Part shown: piece after piece, positions 8,641 through 15,000 of the stretch
Numbering within the stretch: the stretch's first letter is position 1
Layout of the letters: every line of letters starts with the position of its first letter
Source of the DNA: Trachelipus rathkii
Lineage: Eukaryota; Arthropoda; Malacostraca; Isopoda; Trachelipodidae
DNA length: 15,000 nt
Direction: 5' to 3'
Assembly: GCA_015478945.1 (NCBI GenBank)
Contig: JABUQX010004799.1
Span: 27,501-42,500, forward strand
Translations under genes and position numbers: made by a program
Notes under the pieces: generated by a model
Told to the model about the DNA's origin: nothing
Databases searched by the model: none
Seen by the model: the letters and a program-made list of their open reading frames with translations, nothing else

Positions 8641-8895
8641 CTATCCCTCTATTAGACTGAGTCAGCTATACGACAACTAATTTGTCCTCACAAAGATATT
8701 TACGATAATATTTTGATAAACCAATTTCTATAGAATGCTCATAATCGATTTTTCGGTATAAAATAACGAGTGATTATGAATATACTGGAATTAGTAATAA
8801 TATTAATGTAAAAATATTTATTTTGCATTATCATTATGGAATCTTGTTTTAATAATTTTAAAATTTTTCGTTTGTTTAAATTAATGCAGGGGAGA
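8641..8895. other. Non-repetitive A+T-rich stretch
   Basis: About 255 bp of mixed sequence with no useful open frame. It contains a second copy (8758-8776) of a 19-bp word also present inside the polypurine tract (8086-8104). Confidence 0.5.
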
Positions 8896-9294
8896 ATATA
8901 CATATATATATATATAAATATATATATATAGAATATATATATTATATATATATAAAAATATATATATATATATAAGATAATTATATAATATAGGGTTATA
9001 TAATAAACTATAAATATATAATATTATATATATATATATATATAAAATGATATATATATATATATTATAAATATATATATATATATTAATATATATATAT
9101 ATATATATTATTATATATAATATATATATAATATTCCTATAATATATATATAAATATTATATTGTAGTTATATAATATATATAATTAGTATATAATATAT
9201 ATAATAATATATAATATATCAATCATATATTATATATATATATAAATAAATTATATATATATATATATATATTATATAAATATATAATATATTA
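8896..9294. repeat. Degenerate TA dinucleotide array
   Basis: Alternating TA with AA/TT slips and rare G or C (for example GGG near 8993, CC near 9136). Confidence 0.95.
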
Positions 9295-9850
9295 TGATTT
9301 GAAGTTTTAGTGCAGGAAGGCAGGACCATCTAACAAAAGATAGGGAAAATAACTTATGAATAACCAGCAAAATGAACTGGAGGAATAAAAGTTAAAAATC
9401 TTCAAGACTCGCAATCTGATCTGTCTGTCTGTCTGTCTGTGAGTTTGTCAGTCTGTCTGGGTCTGTCTGTCTGTCTGTCTGTCAATGTATGTCTGTCTGT
9501 ACTGTCTGTCTGGTGCTTTCCTGAAAGGGTTAAAAGATTTCGTTGCATTGAAGAAACGATTAGATAACACTATATATATATAAGTTATCGGAAAAAAAAA
9601 GTGAACTCTCTAGATATTATTAAAATCAAAACAGAATCGATATAATAATGTAGGAGAAATACTAGTTTGTCAGTCTTGCAAACAATTTCTTAGTGGTTAG
9701 CTACTAGTACGAGGGACTATAAAATTGGAACCATGAACAATATAAACAACTTTTCGAATGTGAGAAAACCAAGAAACGAAGAAGAGTTTAAAGGATTGAT
9801 TTAGGATGCTAGGTCCCGCTGAATGGAGGTGACAATTTTCTATGGTGGAT
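9295..9850. other. Ordinary-composition island with a TCTG tract
   Basis: Non-repetitive sequence around the TCTG microsatellite annotated separately. An inverted repeat GATAAC (9563-9568) / GTTATC (9584-9589) encloses a self-complementary TATA run and can fold as one hairpin. A short plus-strand frame (ATG 9733 to TAG about 9804, 23 codons) is of mixed composition but too short to support as a gene. Confidence 0.5.
9417..9513. repeat. Imperfect (TCTG)n microsatellite
   Basis: Tetranucleotide CTGT/TCTG units in blocks interrupted by GAGTTTG, GGG, CAATGTA and TAC. The interruptions divide it into five shorter pure runs. Confidence 0.95.
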
Positions 9851-11040
9851 ATAATATTATATACATAATATATTATATAATAATATAGATAAATAATTAT
9901 ATATACTATATATAATATATATAAATATAATAGTATATATATTATATATAATTATATAATATATTATATAATATTATATATATAATAATTAGTATCTATA
10001 TATATACTATATATATATATATATATATATTAATATATATTATAATATATATATTATATATATTATAAATAGTATATATTATATTAATTATATATATATA
10101 TAATATATTATATATATATAGTTATATAATAATAATAATATAAGTATTATAATAGTATATATATAAGATATACGATATATATATATTAATAATATAATAT
10201 TATAATTGATTCTATAATATATATATATATATATATATCATATATATATATATGTATATATATAATATATATATATATTATATATATATATTATTATATA
10301 GTATATATATATGATAAAATAATAATTATTATAATATAAAATATCATATATATATATATAATATAATATATATTATATATATACTATATACTATAATATA
10401 TATAGATATATTATAATAGATATAAAATATATATATATAAATAATAATATATATTAAAAATAGGAATTTATATAGTATATATAATAATTATATATAATAT
10501 ATATATAATATATATATATATTATATAATATATATATATAATATATATAATATACATTATATATATATATAAATAAATAGTATATATAATAATAATATAA
10601 TAAAGTAATATATATAATATTATATATATATATCTATATATATTATATATATATATATATAAAATATTATGTAAAGTACTAATATAATAATTATATAATA
10701 ATAGATAATATATAATATAATTATATATATACTATATATATATTAATAACAAATATCATTATGATTTACATGAATATATATATATATATAATATAATATA
10801 TATAATATATATATATAAATTATAATATATAGTAATATTATATATATAGATATAATATAAATAATATAATATTATAATTAATCATATATATATATAAAAA
10901 TTATTAGTATATATATTAATAATATATATAGTTATATATTATATTAAATTATAATATAAATATATATAGATATACTAATATATATATTTATAAATGATAT
11001 CATATATATATAATATAACTATATAATATTATAGATAATA
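9851..11040. repeat. Long degenerate TA dinucleotide array
   Basis: About 1.19 kb, the longest TA array with the first. Alternation is broken by AA/TT slips, and isolated C or G bases appear in only a few places (for example 10670-10680, 10750-10771). No open frame of meaning. Confidence 0.96.
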
Positions 11041-11455
11041 ACATTTTAAAACAAGCACCCCAGCAATAGTAGCACCAGAATTTCAACTCACCTACCATTC
11101 GGGAAACTAATCAGGTCATAACCTTGAACAAAAACTCCGCTGGGCAAATTCTCTTCTGTCAGGAAATTGAGAATGAAGAAAACAAGAGGGAACAGAGTAC
11201 TCTATCACCTAAGCCTCTGTCAAAAACTGTGATACCAGGATTCAAGGAGAGGTAACATACCTCACATTCTTTCTCTCACTGTTTAAAGATTCACATAGAC
11301 ACAGAAATTAACAAACAGGAGCATAACATCCCTGGAAAAGAGTTGCGTCAGAGATTGTACTAGGGGAAAGCAGAGGAAAAAGATGTTAGTTAAAGGCTAC
11401 TCCTAGTGGAGGAAAAAAGGTGAAATCAGGAGGGTGTGAGAGGAGGACTAAATAT
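11041..11455. other. Ordinary-composition island, nothing recognised
   Basis: About 415 bp of balanced, non-repetitive sequence with sharp edges against TA arrays. No open frame reaches 60 codons in any frame. A donor-like GAG/GTAACA occurs near 11251 but without supporting coding sequence. It may be an old mobile-element or single-copy fragment. Confidence 0.45.
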
Positions 11456-11574
11456 ATACAATAATATATATATATATATATAGTATATATATATATAATA
11501 TATATATAATATATAATATTATTATAATATGAATATATATATAATAATATAATTATAAATTTATAATATATAAA
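11456..11574. repeat. TA dinucleotide array
   Basis: A short alternating TA block with a few slips. Confidence 0.93.
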
Positions 11575-11844
11575 TGCCGGAATTTTTTAAAAAAACACGA
11601 ATGTAAGAATTAAAACTTAAATTCCGACATACGACTTAAAATACCATCAGAAATTATTAACCAGAGAAACCTCAGGACATTTTGTTTCGAACGGTTTTTA
11701 ATTTAATGTATTCATTTGATCGTAAATATAACTTTAAACTTAATTCAATGCAGGTCATATTAATCAGTTATAGTATCTTGAATTATGTGTTTAGAGAGAT
11801 TATTTTTATTACAACAGTTTATTTTTCTTAAATATACAGCGCGG
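11575..11844. other. A+T-rich island with an 8-bp inverted repeat
   Basis: Mixed sequence without open frames. CGGAATTT (11578-11585), close to the left edge, is the reverse complement of AAATTCCG (11619-11626). Confidence 0.45.
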
Positions 11845-11971
11845 AATATATATATTATATATATATAATATATATATATAATACATTACATAAATATAGT
11901 AAATATATATATTAAACTATATATATTAAATAATACTATATATATATAGTATCTGATATATTAAATATATA
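11845..11971. repeat. TA dinucleotide array
   Basis: A short alternating TA block with several non-alternating interruptions. Confidence 0.9.
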
Positions 11972-12788
11972 GGCCAGCTCCCCGAATAGCATCATGCATG
12001 ATTAACTAAAAAAATTATAACCAGGCTACAGGAAAAAAAAATAACATTTATTGTGAGAACATGAACAATTTTCATCTGATGAAACTTAAAAAAAAAATCT
12101 ATTTATTCTATAATTTATTTATAACACTTAAATACTTATGTATAATCTATAGATCTGGCAAGCGGTACGCAAGATATAATTGACCTTCAGACTCGCATGT
12201 ACTCACGAGAAGCAAGAGTTTTGCAAACAGTATGGTTAATTTTACGCTTGATGAGAAAATGTATTTTTTTACTTTTTATTTCCTTTTTAGGGGGTTCGAG
12301 ATGACGGAGGGACAGAGGGGGGACGAAGGTCCCCCCCGTCGTACCCCGCTGAGGCCGGGAAACCCCGACTCTTGCCATCGTTCTTGGTTTACCCGTGGGA
12401 TATCCTGTAGTTCAAAAGAAGGAAACTAAAGCATCCTCTGTGATTTTTAAACTTAACCTGCATCTGAAATGATTATTACACATATACCGCTATTACACGA
12501 AAACCAAGGGTAATATTCAGCTTTTACAATTACTAATTAAATGTTTTTTAATTTCTAAAGTGTTTAAAACATCTTAAAATTAAAGAAAAAGAAAATAGAT
12601 TTTAGGTTCGACAATTTATCCAAATAAAAAGAGTTTGACATCCCATTCGATTTTGAATGACTAAAAAAAAACACATTGAAAATTACTCTGCGCCTTTGGT
12701 TATTTTCAAATTTGCAATTTTTCATTAAATTCGAGCTGCGTTCCTGGAGGTGGGCGATTATATTGATAGTTTATATCTCAATTTTATT
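11972..12788. other. Mixed island with a GC-rich core
   Basis: About 800 bp of non-repetitive sequence. The core at about 12290-12400 is much more GC-rich than its surroundings and holds a strong hairpin (separate entry). Open frames cross it on both strands (plus 12232-12429, minus 12187-12378, 65 and 63 codons). They overlap each other, neither resembles a known family, and a GC-rich patch has few stops by chance, so neither is called. A 12-bp perfect palindrome, ATCATGCATGAT, lies at 11991-12002. The rest (12430-12788) is A+T-rich with nothing recognised. Confidence 0.45.
12317..12336. other. Strong GC hairpin
   Basis: GGGGGGAC (12317-12324) and GTCCCCCC (12329-12336) are perfectly complementary around the tetraloop GAAG. 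GACGG at 12303-12307 can add an outer stem with the C plus CGTC at 12337-12340. No T run follows, so there is no basis for calling a terminator. It may belong to an unrecognised mobile element. Confidence 0.6.
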
Positions 12789-12790
12789 GA

Positions 12791-13139
12791 ATCTGTTTCT
12801 TTATTTGGCCGTATCTGTTTCTGTATTTGTCTGTATCTGTTTCTGTATTTGTCTGTATCTGTTTCTGTATTTGTCTGTATCTGTTTCTGTATTTGGCCGT
12901 ATCTGTTTCTGTATTTGTCTGTATCTGTTTCTGTATTTGTCTGTATCTGTTTCTGTATTTGTCTGTATCTGTTTCTGTATTTGTCTGTATCTGTTTCTGT
13001 ATTTGTCTGTATCTGTTTCTGTATTTGTCTGTATCTGTTTCTGTATTTGTCTGTATCTGTTTCTGTATTTGTCTGTATCTGTTTCTGTATTTGTCTGTAT
13101 CTGTTTCTGTATTTGTCTGTATCTGTTTCTGTATTTGTC
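12791..13139. repeat. 22-bp minisatellite, about 16 units
   Basis: The unit is CTGTAT, CTGTTT, CTGTAT, TTGT. Units are nearly identical across the array. Two carry GGCC in place of GTCT (12807-12810 and 12895-12898), exactly 88 bp or four units apart. Because 22 is not a multiple of 3, each frame passes through all three phases every 66 bp. All three plus frames and one minus frame therefore stay open and show a 22-residue periodic peptide, for example VFVCICFCICLYLFLYL within it. These long frames (up to 207 codons) are by-products of the repeat, not genes. Confidence 0.96.
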
Positions 13140-13262
13140 TCTCTCGTCTCTCTCTCTCTCTCTCTCTCTCTACTCTCTCTCTCTCTCTCTCTCTTCTCTC
13201 TCCTCTCTCTCTTCTCTAAAAAATCTCTTCTCTCTCTCTCTCTCTGCTCTTCTCCTCTTCTC
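13139..13262. repeat. Imperfect (CT)n tract joined to the minisatellite
   Basis: CT dinucleotides with interruptions (CGT, TACT, TTCT and an A-rich CTAAAAAATC at about 13215-13224). It starts exactly where the last minisatellite unit ends. Confidence 0.93.
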
Positions 13263-13498
13263 CTATCGATATTTTGTATCACTCATCCATAATGTCTAAG
13301 GTGGATTTAAATTCATTAAAATTCTTTTATTACATGTAGAATAGGCTTAAGAGATGTGTGTGTATAATACCTTGCGAAAACATCATTTATCCAAGTGACA
13401 AACGTTAAAATTTTTGAAATGACGTTGAAGGAGTTTTGATTCCATTCTTCATAAATGATACTTGCCTTCACCGGTGACATGAATGAAGACCATTCGGA
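13263..13498. other. Non-repetitive stretch, nothing recognised
   Basis: Mixed sequence between the CT tract and the telomeric-repeat cassette. It has a short GTGTGTGTAT run near 13357 and no supported gene. Confidence 0.5.
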
Positions 13499-13590
13499 GA
13501 ATCGGTGAAGCTAATACCAAACAGTCGACAGGGAAAATTATCGATAGGTCAAAATGGTCGATATTTGTAAAATATATATTTGTAAAATCG

Positions 13591-13671
13591 AACCTAACCT
13601 AACAACTTAACCTAAAATAACCTAACCTAACCTAACCTAACCTAACCTAACCTAGCCTAACCTAACCTACA
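13591..13671. repeat. Interstitial telomere-type repeat, block 1 (CCTAA)n
   Basis: About 13 CCTAA units, the complement of the arthropod telomere unit TTAGG. The clean run is six CCTAA (13621-13650), one CCTAG (13651), two CCTAA and one CCTAC. The first units are degenerate (AACTTAA, AAATAA). Confidence 0.95.
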
Positions 13672-13720
13672 AATCGAACCACCTAACCAAATCCAGACAT
13701 AACAACGAACGCTAGACCAG

Positions 13721-13816
13721 AACCTAACCTAAAATCGGAACTTAGCCAACCTAACCATAACCTAACCTAACCTAACCTAACCTAACCTAACCTAGCCTAA
13801 CCTAACTAACCTAACA
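13721..13816. repeat. Interstitial telomere-type repeat, block 2 (CCTAA)n
   Basis: Degenerate units to 13760, then six CCTAA (13761-13790), one CCTAG (13791), two CCTAA, a shortened CTAA and one more CCTAA. The same order and variant as block 1 occur 140 bp further on. It is followed by unrelated sequence, so it is not a chromosome end. Confidence 0.95.
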
Positions 13817-13902
13817 CCTGCTGCGGGCTGTAGGGGAATTTTTTTTAATCTCGTGTCGACTATTTTCCCTGTCGACCATTTGGGCAAGTCCCCGAATCGG
13901 TG

Positions 13903-14054
13903 GTTTAAGAAATTTCAGGAAAACGAATCGGTATTTAATATCTATTCGTCTTTGATTAAACAGTTAAGTGAACAATGAGCTAACTCTTATTACAAAGAAA
14001 AAAATCGTATGTTATGATTTTGGAAACTTATAACTACTGTATTAAGTAATACCA

Positions 14055-14055
<1 letters not shown>
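13903..14055. other. Non-repetitive stretch with an imperfect hairpin
   Basis: Thirteen-base arms, ACGAATCGGTATT (13923-13935) and AATATCTATTCGT (13937-13949), pair with two mismatches. The left arm carries a further copy of the GAATCGGT word that also sits at both edges of the telomeric cassette. No gene is seen. Confidence 0.5.
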
Positions 14056-14085
<30 letters not shown>

Positions 14086-14660
14086 ATATATTATATATAT
14101 ATATATTTATATATTAATATATATATATATAATATATATAATATACTATATATAATATATATTATATAATATATATATATTAGAATATATATAATATATA
14201 TATATAGTATATAGTATATTATAATAATATACTATAAATACTTATTATATAATAATAATATAAACTAATATATATATATATATTAATATATAAATAATAT
14301 ATATAGATATATAGATATTATTATAGTATATATAAATATTATATAATTTATAATAGTATATATAATAAATATATAATAAATATATATATATAGTATAATA
14401 TATTAATACTATAATATATATATATATATATACTACGTATATACTATAGATATATAATATAAAAATAATAATATATATAATATATATACATAAATATACT
14501 TATATATATATTTATATATATATAAAAATATTATATAATATATATATATATATATTATATATAATATATATATATATATATATATTTTATTATATTATAT
14601 ATATATATTAAATATATATATTTATATATATATATATATATAATATATTATATTATATAT
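14056..14660. repeat. Degenerate TA dinucleotide array
   Basis: About 600 bp of alternating TA with slips and rare GC (ACGTA near 14435). It starts with an uninterrupted run near 14058-14082. Confidence 0.96.
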
Positions 14661-14782
14661 GAGTTTTTTTAAAGGGAAAGGGGTTGGGATCTTGATTTCT
14701 TCATTGTTCTCCAAGATAAAAGTTTAAATTTTGTTTCGTGACTTCTTTTATTTACCTCTATTCAGAGAGAAAGAAAGAGCGA

Positions 14783-14784
<2 letters not shown>
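14661..14784. other. Short mixed spacer
   Basis: Begins with a T run and GGGAAAGGGGTTGGG, then T-rich sequence leading into the GA tract. Nothing else is recognised. Confidence 0.5.
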
Positions 14785-14858
<74 letters not shown>

Positions 14859-14900
14859 AGAGAGATGGTGGTAATAGGAGGAGAGGAGAGAGAGAGAAGC
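14785..14900. repeat. (GA)n microsatellite
   Basis: About 35 uninterrupted GA units from 14785 to about 14854, then imperfect GA/GGA repeats to about 14900. The Glu-Arg (plus) and Ser-Leu (minus) frames across it are repeat translations, not genes. Confidence 0.97.
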
Positions 14901-15000
14901 GGACATGCGAACATTTAGAGGAAGAAAATAGCTGAGAAAGGTATAACAAATCTAATAAGATTATTTTTTTTAAGAAAATTAGAGATAAAGTGGTTATTGC
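14901..15000. other. Non-repetitive right edge
   Basis: A+T-rich mixed sequence to the end of the window with no feature recognised. Confidence 0.4.

Larger units (their letters stand above)
13499..13902. mobile_element. Inverted-repeat-flanked cassette holding telomeric repeats
   Basis: GTCGACAGGGAAAAT at 13524-13538 is perfectly matched in reverse complement by ATTTTCCCTGTCGAC at 13862-13876. The similarity continues imperfectly outwards to GAATCGG (left, from 13499) and to the complementary side near 13899 (right), so the arms are roughly 45 bp with some mismatches and a 3-base gap. Between them lie two blocks of CCTAA repeats. This is the layout of a small non-autonomous element or of a repaired break. 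There is no transposase. Calling it a mobile element is inference; the inverted repeats themselves are directly visible. Confidence 0.45.

Noticed and set aside
8657..8666. CTGAGTCAGC, like a Maf/AP-1 recognition element
   Set aside because: A single 10-bp match in 15 kb with no gene nearby carries no weight.
9417..9513. CRISPR-like array
   Set aside because: The repeat unit is 4 bp with irregular interruptions and no spacers; the genome is eukaryotic. No other part of the window has repeat-spacer structure.
11991..12002. Perfect 12-bp palindrome ATCATGCATGAT
   Set aside because: Short palindromes are expected by chance at this length and composition, and there is no flanking symmetry.
12187..12429. 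Overlapping plus and minus frames and an acceptor-like pyrimidine run ending in TTTTTAG near 12290
   Set aside because: Both strands are open because the patch is GC-rich, no partner exon or donor is visible, and pyrimidine-AG runs are common in this A+T-rich DNA.
12676..13299. Long open frames (207, 180, 174 and 130 codons) across the minisatellite
   Set aside because: They are forced by a stop-free 22-bp unit that reads the same in all three frames, with Leu-Ser ends from CT repeats; there is no coding signature outside the repeat.
13591..13816. True chromosome end
   Set aside because: The CCTAA blocks are short, contain variants and are followed on both sides by unrelated sequence.
14675..14690. 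G-quadruplex candidate GGGAAAGGGGTTGGG
   Set aside because: Only three G runs are present.

Overview
This is eukaryotic, gene-poor, repeat-dominated genomic DNA. About a third of it is almost pure A+T dinucleotide sequence. The rest carries (CT/GA)n, (ATT)n, (TCTG)n, a 22-bp minisatellite, a long polypurine tract, two decayed non-LTR retrotransposon fragments and an interstitial block of CCTAA/TTAGG repeats. TTAGG is the usual arthropod telomere unit, and such dense mixed microsatellites are typical of decapod crustaceans, penaeid shrimp above all. I infer an arthropod, probably a decapod; the species cannot be read from the sequence. Nothing suggests bacterial, organellar or viral DNA.

Layout. 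Positions 1-5200 are a (CT)n tract followed by long TA arrays, interrupted by four islands of ordinary composition (about 1403-1932, 2324-2964, 3093-3744, 4087-4766). The last two islands are retrotransposon 3' ends. One is RTE-like on the minus strand, with a 3' stem-loop and a short GATA-type tail. The other is jockey-like on the plus strand, with frameshifts and an A-rich tail. Positions 5204-6965 are mostly (ATT)n with a C/T-rich island near 5900-6012. Positions 6966-7560 hold a pyrimidine tract and, on the minus strand, a short broken coding-like segment (7347-7555). Positions 7815-8640 are a polypurine tract. Positions 8896-11971 are TA arrays with islands, including a (TCTG)n tract. Positions 11972-13262 contain a GC-rich hairpin, a 22-bp minisatellite and (CT)n. 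Positions 13499-13902 are a telomere-repeat block between inverted repeats built on GTCGACAGGGAAAAT. The window ends in another TA array and a (GA)n tract.

No intact protein-coding gene, tRNA or rRNA gene could be supported. The long open frames are low-complexity translations of microsatellites. The parts with real coding history are the two dead LINE fragments and, less certainly, the minus-strand segment at 7347-7555. The most unusual structure is the telomeric-repeat cassette with inverted ends and an internal duplication. No operon or interacting gene system is present.
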